Shown one piece after another: positions 8,736 through 17,155 of a stretch of 64,000 bases of DNA. The notes beneath the pieces were generated by a model. The model was not told the DNA's origin, ran no database searches, and saw nothing but the letters and a program-made list of their open reading frames with translations. Position numbers and translations under genes: made by a program. The stretch is from Aureimonas sp. Leaf324 (GTDB taxonomy: Bacteria; Pseudomonadota; Alphaproteobacteria; Rhizobiales; Rhizobiaceae), in NCBI RefSeq assembly GCF_001423245.1, contig NZ_LMOH01000007.1:31904-95903 (forward strand). Direction: 5' to 3'. Every line of letters starts with the position of its first letter. Positions within the stretch are counted from its first letter, which is position 1.

Positions 8736-9926
8736 TCAGCGCTCGACAAGTTTCATGCGGCGGTTGAACCAGTTCATCAGGATCGAGATCGTGACGCTGA
8801 TGCCGAGGTAGACGGCCATCCAGATCACGACCACCTCGATCGACTGGCCCGACTGGTTGAGCACCGTCGACCCGACGGCCACGAGATCGGGATAGCCGAT
8901 CGCCAGGCCGAGCGACGAGTTCTTGATGAGGTTCAGATATTGCGAGGTCAGGGGCGGGATGATCACGCGGAAGGCCTGGGGCACGATCACGAGGCGCAGC
9001 GCCGCGCCGCGCCGCAGCCCGAGCGCGGCGGCCGCCTCGTTCTGTCCCTTGGAGACCGACAGGATGCCGGCGCGCACGATCTCGGCGATGAAGGCCGCCG
9101 TATAGACCGAAAGCGCCAGGAAGATCGCGAGGAACTCGGGGCGGATCTGGAAGCCGCCGGAAAGATTGAACGTGCCGAGCTTCGGGATATCGAGCGTCGC
9201 CGGAAAGCCGGTCGCCGCGAACACGACGAGCGGCAGGACGACGATCAGGCCGAGGGCCGGCAGGATCAGTCCCGGGCGGTGCCCCGTGGCGCGCTGGCGC
9301 GCGGCAAAGACGCGGGACAGCACGATCGTGGCGATGAGGCCGGCCACGAACGCCCAGAAGGTCGCGGCGGCGGCCGGCTCGAAGATCGCCTTGGGTGTCT
9401 GCAGGCCGCGATTCGAGATGAAGGAATCGAACGGCAGCTCGATCGCGTTGCGCGGCAGCGGCAACACCGAGAGCACGCCGAAATACCAGAAGAGGATGAC
9501 GAGGAGCGTCGGGATGTTGCGGAACGTCTCGACGTAGACGGTGCAGAGCCCGCGCACGAGGAAGTTGTGCGACAGGCGGCCGATGCCGACGAGGAACCCG
9601 ATGATCGTGGCCGCGACGATGCCCGTGCCTGCGACGATCAGCGTGTTGACGATGCCCACCACGATCGCGCGGCCGTAGGGCGCGTTGTTCGTGTAGGCGA
9701 TCGGCACCTGCGAGATGTCGAAGCCGGCGCGCGTGTCGAGGAAGCCGAAGCCCGAGGCGATGTTGGCGCGCTGGAGGTTCTGCGCGGTGTTCCCGACGAT
9801 CCACCAGGTGAAGGCCGCAATGGCGGCCAAGAGGGTCACCTGGATGACGATGCTGCGCACCTTGGGATTGGTGAAGACGGAATCACGCGTGTGTTCCTTT
9901 GGCGCCATGCCCGAGCTTACCGTCAT
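8736..9926 (-). CDS. aapQ: General L-amino-acid ABC transporter, permease subunit
   Basis: The protein is 396 aa. An N-terminal segment (TLLAAIAAFTWWIVGNTAQNL) precedes a periplasmic insertion, and several helices lead to the EAA loop RAGILSVSKGQNEAAAALGL near residue 290, the contact for the AapP ATPase. It pairs with AapM. AGAAGGA five bases before the ATG at 9926 supports this start over an ATG at 9908. A strong RNA hairpin lies between aapJ and this gene, which usually lets the binding-protein mRNA accumulate above that of the permeases. Confidence 0.94.
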   Translation of the reverse strand: MTVSSGMAPKEHTRDSVFTNPKVRSIVIQVTLLAAIAAFTWWIVGNTAQNLQRANIASGFGFLDTRAGFDISQVPIAYTNNAPYGRAIVVGIVNTLIVAGTGIVAATIIGFLVGIGRLSHNFLVRGLCTVYVETFRNIPTLLVILFWYFGVLSVLPLPRNAIELPFDSFISNRGLQTPKAIFEPAAAATFWAFVAGLIATIVLSRVFAARQRATGHRPGLILPALGLIVVLPLVVFAATGFPATLDIPKLGTFNLSGGFQIRPEFLAIFLALSVYTAAFIAEIVRAGILSVSKGQNEAAAALGLRRGAALRLVIVPQAFRVIIPPLTSQYLNLIKNSSLGLAIGYPDLVAVGSTVLNQSGQSIEVVVIWMAVYLGISVTISILMNWFNRRMKLVER

Positions 9927-9953
9927 GAAGGTCCTTCTTCGGATCGGGAGACG

Positions 9954-9980
9954 GACCCGCCGCCGAGGCGGCGGCGGGTC
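9954..9980 (-). other. Intercistronic RNA hairpin between aapJ and aapQ
   Basis: A perfect 11-bp inverted repeat (GACCCGCCGCC / GGCGGCGGGTC) with a 5-nt loop starts 23 bases after the aapJ stop. It is not followed by a T run, so it is more likely an mRNA-stabilising or attenuating hairpin than a full terminator. Confidence 0.8.
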
Positions 9981-10003
9981 TCAACGCTAGCGGTCGGCCG
10001 GGA

Positions 10004-11023
10004 TCAGCGGATCGGCGGAGCGTACTGGAGGCCACCCTTGGTCCAGAGCGCGTTCTGGCCGCGTGCGATGCCGAGCGGCGAACCGGTGCCGACGTTGCGC
10101 TCGAAGAGCTCGCCGTAGTTGCCCACCGCCTTGACGATGTTCACGACGAAGTCGTTCGACAGGCCGGCGTCGGCGCCGAACGTGCCCTCGACGCCGAGCA
10201 GGCGACGGATCTCGGGGTTGGCCGAGTTCTTCATCTCCTCGACGTTCGCCTGCGTCACGCCGAGCTCCTCGGCGTTGAGGAGCGCGAAGTGAGTCCACTT
10301 CACGACGTTGAACCACTGGTCGTCGCCCTGGCGGACGGCGGGGCCGAGCGGCTCCTTCGAGATGATCTCGGGCAGGACGACGTGGTCGTCCGGCGTGCCG
10401 AGCTCGAGGCGCGAGGCGTAGAGACCGGACTGGTCGGTGGTGAGAACGTCGCAGCGGCCGCTGTCGTAGGCGCTGTTGACGTCCGACTGCGCCTCGATGA
10501 CGACCGGGTTGTACTGCATGTTGTTGGCGGCGAAGTAGTCGGCGAGGTTCAGCTCGGTGGTGGTGCCGCTCTGCACGCAGACGGTGGCGCCCGACAGTTG
10601 CAGCGCGGAGTTCACGTTGAGCTCCTTGCGGACCATGAAGCCCTGGCCGTCGTAGTAGTTCACGCCGACGAACTTCAGGCCGAGCGAGGTGTCACGGCTC
10701 ATGGTCCAGGTCGTGTTGCGGGCGAGGACGTCGACCTCGCTGTTCTGCAGCGCCGGGAAGCGCTGGACGGCCGAGAGCGGCGAATAGACCACCTTGGACG
10801 GATCATTGAAGATCGCCGCGGCGATCGCCTTGCAGTAGTCGACGTCGAGGCCGGCCCACTGGCCCTGGTCGTTCTGGAAGCCGAAGCCCGGCAGGCCGGT
10901 GTTGACGCCGCACCGCACCGTGCCGCGCGCCTTGGTGTCGTCGAGCGTTGCGGCGGAGGCGTGGGTCGTCACGGCGCCGAACGCGGACAGGCAGAGAGCG
11001 GCGGTCAGTAGCTTCAGTTTCAT
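10004..11023 (-). CDS. aapJ: General L-amino-acid ABC transporter, periplasmic binding protein
   Basis: The protein is 339 aa. A signal peptide (about residues 1-24) ends in THASA-ATL. The mature part begins with VRCGVNTGLPGFGFQND, has the class 3 solute-binding signature LDVDYCKAIAAAIF, and contains TVCVQSGTTTELNLADYF, all typical of AapJ/BztA proteins. It captures amino acids in the periplasm and passes them to AapQM. It is the first gene of the operon. The 210-base region upstream is shared with the divergent metC-like gene and should hold the aap promoter. Confidence 0.95.
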   Translation of the reverse strand: MKLKLLTAALCLSAFGAVTTHASAATLDDTKARGTVRCGVNTGLPGFGFQNDQGQWAGLDVDYCKAIAAAIFNDPSKVVYSPLSAVQRFPALQNSEVDVLARNTTWTMSRDTSLGLKFVGVNYYDGQGFMVRKELNVNSALQLSGATVCVQSGTTTELNLADYFAANNMQYNPVVIEAQSDVNSAYDSGRCDVLTTDQSGLYASRLELGTPDDHVVLPEIISKEPLGPAVRQGDDQWFNVVKWTHFALLNAEELGVTQANVEEMKNSANPEIRRLLGVEGTFGADAGLSNDFVVNIVKAVGNYGELFERNVGTGSPLGIARGQNALWTKGGLQYAPPIR

Positions 11024-11233
11024 CCGATTACCTTCAAGTTCGCCCGGTTGCTGATATGAATGAGAGAGACCCGGCGCTTCTCTCGAAACGTCCGATGCCG
11101 GAACCCACGCGAGGAGGCTCGGCGCGGATCACATGCCATCGGAATGGGCAGGTCAAGCGACTGGCGTTTTTTTCCATGGCCCACGTGGCAAATGCTCGTG
11201 AAGTGGGCACATATTCCACAGGATGATCGGCTT

Positions 11234-12421
11234 TTGACGTCTCAAGACCCCAAAAATTCATCAACGCTGCGGCCGGCCACCCGTCGCATGCGTGTCGGGC
11301 ACGATCCCGAAACGTCGCAGGGATTCGTCAATCCGCCGATCGTCCGCGGTTCGACCGTCCTCTTCCCGGACACCTCGACCATGCGGCGTCGGGCGCAAAA
11401 ATATACCTACGGCCTGCGCGGGACGCCGACGCTCAGCGCTCTGGAAGAGGCGATCGACGAACTGGAGGGCTCGCACGGCACGATCCTGGTCCCCTCCGGG
11501 CTCGCGGCCGTCTCGCTTCCCCTTCTCGCCTTCCTCGGGGCGGGCGATCACTGCCTCGTCGTCGACAGCGTCTATGGCCCGACCCGCCTCTTCTGCGACA
11601 CGATGCTGAAGCGCCTCGGCATCGAGACCGAGTATTTTTCGCCCGACATCGGCGCCGGACTGTCCGGGCTCATGCGGTCGAACACGAAGGTCGTCTTCCT
11701 CGAAGCGCCGGGGTCCAACACGTTCGAGATGATGGACGTTGCGCAAGCCGCCGGGATCGCGCGCGCGCGCGGGGCCGTCAGCATGCTCGACAACACCTGG
11801 GCGACGCCGCTCCTCTTCCGTCCGCTGGAGCACGGCGTCGACCTGTCGATCCATGCGCTGACCAAGTATCCCGGCGGCCATTCCGACCTCCTGATGGGTA
11901 GCGTCTCGGCGACGCGCGAGACCTTCGGCCGGTTGCGGGACGCCCAGATGCAGCTCGGCATCAACGTCTCGGCCGAGGACGCCTATCTCGTGTTCCGTGG
12001 GATGAAGACGATGGACCTGCGCATCCGGGCGCATGAAGAGTCCACGCTGGCGCTGGCGCACTGGCTGGAGGACCACGAGGATGTCGCCCGCGTCCTCCAC
12101 CCCGCCCTGCCCTCGTTCCCCGGCCATGATCTCTGGAAACGCCAGTTCGCCGGCTCGACGGGCCTCTTCAGCTTCGTCCTCCAGGGCGGCGGCCGCGACG
12201 AGGCGGCGGCGTTTCTCGACGCGCTCTCGCTCTTCGGCCTCGGCTATTCCTGGGGCGGGTTCGAGAGCCTCGCGCTGGAAGTGGACCTCACCGACCGGAT
12301 CCATGCGACCGCCCCGCCCGAAGGACCTGTGATCCGGCTGCAGATCGGGCTGGAGGACGCGGCCGACCTCAAGGCCGATCTCGAAGCGGGCTTCGCCGCC
12401 GTCCGCGCGATGCGCCGATAG
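11234..12421 (+). CDS. metC: Cystathionine beta-lyase (PLP-dependent Cys/Met-metabolism enzyme)
   Basis: The protein is 395 aa. Family landmarks: GFVNPPIVRGSTVLFP near the N-terminus, YGLRGTPT, the cofactor-stacking VYGPTR, the PLP-phosphate region LDNTWATPLLF, and the Schiff-base Lys in HALTKYPGGHSD. MetC cleaves cystathionine to homocysteine in methionine synthesis; cystathionine gamma-synthases and gamma-lyases share the fold, but the GFVNPP N-terminus is that of rhizobial MetC. No ATG lies at the homologues' start. A TTG at 11234 with AGGA ten bases before it fits best; ATGs at 11192 and 11288 are alternatives. Confidence 0.85.
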   Translation: MTSQDPKNSSTLRPATRRMRVGHDPETSQGFVNPPIVRGSTVLFPDTSTMRRRAQKYTYGLRGTPTLSALEEAIDELEGSHGTILVPSGLAAVSLPLLAFLGAGDHCLVVDSVYGPTRLFCDTMLKRLGIETEYFSPDIGAGLSGLMRSNTKVVFLEAPGSNTFEMMDVAQAAGIARARGAVSMLDNTWATPLLFRPLEHGVDLSIHALTKYPGGHSDLLMGSVSATRETFGRLRDAQMQLGINVSAEDAYLVFRGMKTMDLRIRAHEESTLALAHWLEDHEDVARVLHPALPSFPGHDLWKRQFAGSTGLFSFVLQGGGRDEAAAFLDALSLFGLGYSWGGFESLALEVDLTDRIHATAPPEGPVIRLQIGLEDAADLKADLEAGFAAVRAMRR

Positions 12422-12513
12422 CGTCTCGCGACCGTCCGGCGGCTCGCTCTTTCGTGATGGCGAAGTGAGCGACGCCGCCGGATGGATCGGTCGTGCCATC
12501 CGTATATCCGGGT

Positions 12514-13056
12514 ATGCGCGACACGCGGACGACCGACGATCTCTTCGCCCAGCTGGGGCCTCTGAAACGCTACGCCTACTCGCTCACGCGCGACCGGGGC
12601 GAAGCGGAGGATCTCGTGCACGATGCGCTGGTCAAGGCGATCGAGCGCGAGCGCCAGTTCCGGCCGGGACGCAACGCCCGCTCATGGCTTTTCTCGATCC
12701 TCCATAACACCTTCGTCGACCGTCGCCGGGCTTGCGCCGTGCGAGCCGGCGTCGAGATGCCGAGCGACGCGTCGGTGGACGTCGCACAGCCGGCCTCGCA
12801 ACACGACACGCTCCGGCTGCAGGACGTGCGCCGGTCCTTCCTGGCCTTGCCGGAGGATCAGCGCGCCGCGCTCCACCTCGTGGCGATCGAGGGCCTGTCC
12901 TACGAGGACGCGGCGACGGCGCTCGGCATCCCCGTCGGCACGCTTGTGTCGCGCGTCTCGCGGGCGCGGGCGCAGCTTCGGGCGATCGACGCGGACGAGA
13001 GCGACAATGTCGTGCGGTTCCGGGCGAAGGGAGGAAGCCCCGATGCATCCGTCTGA
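12514..13056 (+). CDS. ECF-type RNA polymerase sigma factor
   Basis: The 180-aa protein has sigma regions 2 and 4 only. Region 2 contains the -10-binding helix AEDLVHDALVKAIE and SWLFSILHNTFVDRRR. Region 4 contains the helix-turn-helix LSYEDAATALGIPVGTLVSRVSRARAQLR. A GTG at 12493 would add seven residues. The overlapping anti-sigma gene (14-base overlap) points to stress-responsive control by release from that partner. Targets are unknown. No clear ECF-type autoregulatory promoter could be picked out just upstream. Confidence 0.9.
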   Translation: MRDTRTTDDLFAQLGPLKRYAYSLTRDRGEAEDLVHDALVKAIERERQFRPGRNARSWLFSILHNTFVDRRRACAVRAGVEMPSDASVDVAQPASQHDTLRLQDVRRSFLALPEDQRAALHLVAIEGLSYEDAATALGIPVGTLVSRVSRARAQLRAIDADESDNVVRFRAKGGSPDASV

Positions 13057-13816
13057 TCCGATCACCGACGCCGACCTTGCCGCCTATGTCGACGGCCAGC
13101 TGCGGCCCGAGCGCCGGATCGCCGTCGAGGCGTTCCTGTCGGAGCACCCGGCCGACGCGGCGCGGGTGATGGCGGAGTTGCGTCTGACCAGCGAACTTCG
13201 CCTCGCCTTTCCGCTGCCGGAAGGCGGCGCGGGACTTCGCGTCTCGCATGCGGCCCGTCTGCTCCAGGCGAGCCGGCTTCGGCGGCGCCTCGCCCCTCGG
13301 CTCGGCCGTATCGCTGCGCTCGGGTTGTTCGTGGCCATCGGCTGGGCGGCGCATTCGCAGTTCGGCGCCCTCGGCGTTCGCGAGAGCGTCGCGTCGGTGC
13401 AGCCGCCGGCTTTCGTCGAGGACGCGATCCGCGCGCATCGGACCAGCCAGTTGCGTGCCGGCATGGCCTCGCAGCCGGAGACCCAGCGCTACGACCCGGC
13501 GGAAATCCTTTCCGCCACCGCGATCCGCCTGCCGAAGCTGCCGGCCGACTGGGCGGTGAGCGATGTCCAGGTCTTTCCGTCCACCCACGGTCCGAGCGTC
13601 GAGATGGCGCTTAAGACGCGAGGACAGGCGACAGTCTCGCTCTACGCCGTGCGGCCGGGCGGCTTCGATGTCGTGGACGCCTCGCTGGCGCCGGCCGGCG
13701 AAGCCGACACGGCCTACTGGCAGATCGGCGAGGTCGCCTATGCGCTCGTCTCGTCGGGTGTCGACCGCGACCGCCTCGGCCAGTGGGCCGGCGAGTTGTC
13801 GCGCACCCTCTACTGA
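13043..13816 (+). CDS. Transmembrane anti-sigma factor
   Basis: The protein is 257 aa. A cytoplasmic N-terminal domain has the anti-sigma opening DADLAAYVDGQLRPERR (DxxLxAYxDGxL type). One transmembrane helix follows at about residues 90-108 (IAALGLFVAIGWAAHS), then a C-terminal domain predicted to be periplasmic. The ATG at 13043 lies inside the sigma gene's end, with GGAGG nine bases before it, indicating coupled translation. It should hold the sigma factor at the membrane. No His-Cys zinc motif is evident, so it is not a classic ZAS anti-sigma factor. Confidence 0.82.
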   Translation: MHPSDPITDADLAAYVDGQLRPERRIAVEAFLSEHPADAARVMAELRLTSELRLAFPLPEGGAGLRVSHAARLLQASRLRRRLAPRLGRIAALGLFVAIGWAAHSQFGALGVRESVASVQPPAFVEDAIRAHRTSQLRAGMASQPETQRYDPAEILSATAIRLPKLPADWAVSDVQVFPSTHGPSVEMALKTRGQATVSLYAVRPGGFDVVDASLAPAGEADTAYWQIGEVAYALVSSGVDRDRLGQWAGELSRTLY

Positions 13817-13844
13817 CCCTTTCCATCCTCAGGAGAACGATCCG

Positions 13845-14567
13845 ATGAACACGCCCTTCCGGGGGTTCGGCGTCCGCGACACCGGCGCCTACCAATCGCA
13901 GGCCCTCTTCGACGAGGGACTGCGCCAGCACATGCTGCGCGTCTTCAACTACATGGGCCTCGGCCTCGTGGTCACGGGCCTCGTCGCCTTCGTGGTCGGC
14001 AACACGCCGGCCCTCTACGTGCCGATCTTCCAGTCGCCGCTCAAATGGGTGGTGATGCTGGCGCCGCTCGCCTTCGTCCTCTTCTTCTCGTTCCGCATCC
14101 ACGCGATCTCGGCGGCCACGGCGCAGGCGCTGTTCTGGGCCTTCTGCGCCACGATGGGCCTGTCGCTGTCGTCGATCTTCCTGGTCTTCACCGGCGCCAG
14201 CATCGCCAACACGTTCTTCATCGCCGCCGCGATGTTCGGCGCGACGAGCCTCTACGGCTACACGACGAAGCGTGACCTGACCCAGTTCGGCTCGCTCCTG
14301 ATCATGGGCCTCATCGGCGTCGTGATCGCGAGCATCGTCAACATCTTCGTCGGCTCGTCGGCGCTGCAGTTCGCGATTTCGGTGATCGGCATCATCGTGT
14401 TCGTCGGCCTGACCGCCTGGGACACGCAGACGATCAAGGAACAATATGCCGAGAACCACGGTTCGGAGTCGCTCCAGAAGATGGCCGTGTTCGGTGCGCT
14501 GTCGCTGTTCCTGAACTTCATCAACATCTTCCAGCTGCTTCTGAACTTCACGGGCGAGCGCGAGTAG
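13845..14567 (+). CDS. Bax inhibitor-1 / YccA family membrane protein
   Basis: The protein is 240 aa with about seven transmembrane helices. The family signature appears at the end: FVGLTAWDTQTIKEQY and GALSLFLNFINIFQLLL. Bacterial members (YccA, YetJ) act as stress-related inner-membrane proteins; YetJ is a pH-sensitive calcium leak channel and YccA modulates FtsH. Which applies here is unknown. CAGGAG precedes the ATG. It follows the anti-sigma gene by 28 bases, so it could be read from the same promoter. Confidence 0.9.
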   Translation: MNTPFRGFGVRDTGAYQSQALFDEGLRQHMLRVFNYMGLGLVVTGLVAFVVGNTPALYVPIFQSPLKWVVMLAPLAFVLFFSFRIHAISAATAQALFWAFCATMGLSLSSIFLVFTGASIANTFFIAAAMFGATSLYGYTTKRDLTQFGSLLIMGLIGVVIASIVNIFVGSSALQFAISVIGIIVFVGLTAWDTQTIKEQYAENHGSESLQKMAVFGALSLFLNFINIFQLLLNFTGERE

Positions 14568-14615
14568 TCCGGCGCGATCGCCGGCTCCCCTACCCTTCCA
14601 ACACGAGGTCAACTC

Positions 14616-15266
14616 ATGGACACCAACGATCGTCAGGCCATCGAAGGCCTCTTCCAGAAGCTCGGAACGCTCGAGCGCGACATGCCGCAGCGCGATCCCG
14701 AGGCCGAGCGCTTCATCAACGATCAGGTCGGGCGCAACCCGGGCTCGCCCTACTACATGGCCCAGACCATCGTGATGCAGCAGATGGCGCTGGAGAACCA
14801 GCAGCGCGAACTCGAGGCCATGCGCTCGCAGGCGGCGGACACGCGCTACGCCAGCCCGCAGAGCGCTAGTGGCGGCGGCGGCTTTCTGTCGCGCATGTTC
14901 GGCGGCGGCGACCAGTCCCGCCAGCCGGCGTCCGCCCCCATGGGCGCCCCGGGTGCGGCCGCCGGCCCCTGGGGCGGCCAGAGCCGCTACGGCGCCCCGC
15001 AAGGCCAACCGGGCATCATGGGCCAGCCGGGGATGCAGCCGGGTATGATGGGCGGCCGCGGCGGCGGCTTCCTCGCCGGTGCGGCGCAGACCGCGATGGG
15101 TGTCGCCGGCGGCGTCCTCCTCGGCAATGCCATCGCCGGCATGTTCGACGGAAACGAGGCCCAGGCCGCCGAGGCGCCGGCCCCCGCGGAAGAGCCGCAG
15201 GTCGAAGAGACGGCCGACGAGGGCGGCTACTTCGACGACGGCGGCGGTTTCGACGAAGAAATCTGA
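14616..15266 (+). CDS. DUF2076 family protein
   Basis: The protein is 216 aa. The first 80 residues are a helical domain typical of DUF2076 (RQAIEGLFQKLGTLE, then ERFINDQVGRNPGSPYYMAQTIV). The middle is Gly/Pro/Gln-rich (GQPGIMGQPGMQPGMMGG). A short hydrophobic Gly/Ala stretch (TAMGVAGGVLLGNAIAGMF) and an acidic tail follow. Members are thought to be periplasmic or membrane-associated, and function is not established. It starts 48 bases after the BI-1 gene. Confidence 0.8.
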   Translation: MDTNDRQAIEGLFQKLGTLERDMPQRDPEAERFINDQVGRNPGSPYYMAQTIVMQQMALENQQRELEAMRSQAADTRYASPQSASGGGGFLSRMFGGGDQSRQPASAPMGAPGAAAGPWGGQSRYGAPQGQPGIMGQPGMQPGMMGGRGGGFLAGAAQTAMGVAGGVLLGNAIAGMFDGNEAQAAEAPAPAEEPQVEETADEGGYFDDGGGFDEEI

Positions 15267-15301
15267 GCTGCCGGCCGGTTCCTGTAAAACATTTACGAAT
15301 T

Positions 15302-15333
15302 CGAGGCGCGATCCGTCGTAGGGTCGCGCCTCG
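15302..15333. other. Strong intergenic hairpin after the DUF2076 gene
   Basis: A 10-bp perfect inverted repeat (CGAGGCGCGA / TCGCGCCTCG), extended inward by three more pairs including one G-U, with a 6-nt loop. No T run follows, so this may be a weak or Rho-assisted terminator or an mRNA-protecting structure. Confidence 0.65.
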
Positions 15334-15405
15334 TCATCTTCCGTACACGCCGCGCCCGCATGGTCCGGCAGCACCCACCCGGCACTCGCGAATGGCAGGC
15401 ATGCG

Positions 15406-16071
15406 ATGGAGGCTTTTCTCTCCGAACTCGGCGGACTGATCCAGGCGAACCCCGGCTGGGCGGCCCTGATCGTCGCGGCCATCTGTCTCGGCGAGTCGCT
15501 GGTGCTGGTCGGCCTCGTGATTCCGGCCACCGCCGTCATGCTCCTGATCGGGGGGCTGATGGGAACCGGCGTCATCGATCCGGTGGCGACGCTGATCGCG
15601 GCAGCCATCGGCGCCATCGTCGGCGACATCATCTCCTATTTCCTCGGCCGTTGGCTGGGGCCGGGCGTGGTGCACCGGCCTCCCCTTCGCCGCTACCGGC
15701 ACGCGGTTGCCAAGACGCGCCTGTTCTTCCGCCGCTACGGGTTCTGGGCGGTGTTCCTCGGGCGCTTCCTCGGGCCGATCCGCTCAACGGTCCCGCTCGT
15801 CGCCGGCATGATGGCGATGGACCAGAAACGCTTCCAGATCGCCAACGTCCTGTCGGCCGTGGTCTGGGCGCCAGCGATGTTCGCGCCCGGCTGGCTCGGC
15901 ATGAAGGGCGCGCAGGGCGTGACCCACATGTCCGCCACCGACGGCCTCCTGATCCTTGCCGCCGTCCTCGGCGTGACGGCAGTGGCGACCGTGATCGGCG
16001 GCCGCCACTTCAGCCGCGACCGCCGCGCCGAGCGCGGGGCCCGTCGCCGCACCCTGCGCAACCCGACCTGA
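15406..16071 (+). CDS. DedA family (SNARE-associated/VTT) membrane protein
   Basis: The protein is 221 aa. DedA hallmarks: ESLVLVGLVIPATAVMLLIG (re-entrant helix 1), GAIVGDIISYFLGRWLG, and the conserved basic motif FFRRYGFWAVFLGRFLGPIRSTVPLVAGM. DedA/VTT proteins flip lipids; members such as UptA and PopT return undecaprenyl phosphate or phosphatidylethanolamine across the inner membrane. The specific lipid is not predictable. It is followed by the Gfo/Idh gene after 19 bases. Confidence 0.9.
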   Translation: MEAFLSELGGLIQANPGWAALIVAAICLGESLVLVGLVIPATAVMLLIGGLMGTGVIDPVATLIAAAIGAIVGDIISYFLGRWLGPGVVHRPPLRRYRHAVAKTRLFFRRYGFWAVFLGRFLGPIRSTVPLVAGMMAMDQKRFQIANVLSAVVWAPAMFAPGWLGMKGAQGVTHMSATDGLLILAAVLGVTAVATVIGGRHFSRDRRAERGARRRTLRNPT

Positions 16072-16090
16072 CACGGCCACCCGCTTGACC

Positions 16091-17155
16091 ATGACCGGGA
16101 TCGTCAACTGGGCCGTGGTGGGGACGGGCGCGATCGCGCGCCGCTTCTCGGCCGACATGCGCTACGCCAAGGCCGGGCGCATCGCCGCCATCGCGTCGCG
16201 CGATGCCGAACGCGCCCGCGCCCTCGCTCGGGCGATCGGCCCGGGCGTCATGGGCGACACGCTGGACGCCGTCCTTGCCGACCCCTCGATCCAGGCCGTC
16301 TACGTCGCAAGCCCGACCTCGCAGCATCTCGCCCATGCCCTGGCCGCGATCCGGGCTGGCAAGGCCGTGCTGGTCGAAAAGCCGCTGGCGGCCTCGGCAT
16401 CGGAAGCGGAGAAGATCGCGGAAGCCGCGCGGCTGGCCGGGGTCCTGTGCATGGAGGCGATGTGGATGCGCTTCACGCCGGGTGTGCTGAAGGCAAAACG
16501 CCTCGTCGACGAGGGGCGGATCGGCCGGCCCGTCTCGCTCGAGGCGTCCCTGTCCTATCCCCATGCGTTCGACCCGGCCCACCGATTGTTCGACTCGGCA
16601 CTCGGCGGCGGCGCGCATCTCGACCTCGGCGTCTATCCCGTGTCGCTAGCGGTCCACCTTATGGGGCTCCCCTCCGACGTCGGCGTGAACGCCGTGCGCG
16701 CGCCCAACGGTGTGCCGATGGCGGGGGGCCTCGTCCTGGCTTATCCCGGCGCGATCGCGACGCTCGGCTTCGGCTTTCTCGGGGAAGGCCCGAACGCAGC
16801 GACGATCACGGGTCCGTCGGGACGCCTGCGTCTCGCCGCGCCGTTCCTCTGCCCCCCAGCCCTGTCGCTGAAATCGACGGGCGCGAGGCCAGAGGCGGCG
16901 GAGATCGACAACGCACCGCTCGCACCGGCCCGGCTCGGGTGGAAAGGCGCGCTGCCGGCCGTGAAGGCGATGCTGCGCCCGCTGCGAGAACGGCCGATCC
17001 CGACGCTCTACGAGGGCTCGGGCCTCCAGTATCAGGCGGACCACTTCGCCGACCTTCTGGCGAGCGGCGCGACCGACAGCCCGGTGATGCCGATCCGCCA
17101 ATCGATCGAGATCCTGCGCATTCTCGACCGCTTCGGCGTCAGCGATCCAGCGTGA
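16091..17155 (+). CDS. Gfo/Idh/MocA family NAD(P)-dependent oxidoreductase
   Basis: The protein is 354 aa. The N-terminal Rossmann fold has VVGTGAIARRFSADM and the family's EKPLA at about residue 98, whose Lys is catalytic. The C-terminal GFO_IDH_MocA domain follows (GGGAHLDLGVYPVSLAVHLMG, carrying the D-x-x-x-Y pair). Such enzymes oxidise or reduce sugars, inositols or dihydrodiols; substrate is unknown. Its position beside a polysaccharide island fits a sugar substrate. The last 17 bases overlap the 3' end of the convergent RgpF-like gene. Confidence 0.88.
   Translation: MTGIVNWAVVGTGAIARRFSADMRYAKAGRIAAIASRDAERARALARAIGPGVMGDTLDAVLADPSIQAVYVASPTSQHLAHALAAIRAGKAVLVEKPLAASASEAEKIAEAARLAGVLCMEAMWMRFTPGVLKAKRLVDEGRIGRPVSLEASLSYPHAFDPAHRLFDSALGGGAHLDLGVYPVSLAVHLMGLPSDVGVNAVRAPNGVPMAGGLVLAYPGAIATLGFGFLGEGPNAATITGPSGRLRLAAPFLCPPALSLKSTGARPEAAEIDNAPLAPARLGWKGALPAVKAMLRPLRERPIPTLYEGSGLQYQADHFADLLASGATDSPVMPIRQSIEILRILDRFGVSDPA

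Noticed and set aside
11181..11188. CCACGTGG palindrome between aapJ and metC as an operator
   Set aside because: Only eight bases, likely by chance in GC-rich DNA, and no local regulator fits it.
11024..11233. Possible SAM-II riboswitch before metC
   Set aside because: Alphaproteobacterial met genes often have one, but the conserved GCUAAA core and pseudoknot arms are not seen here.
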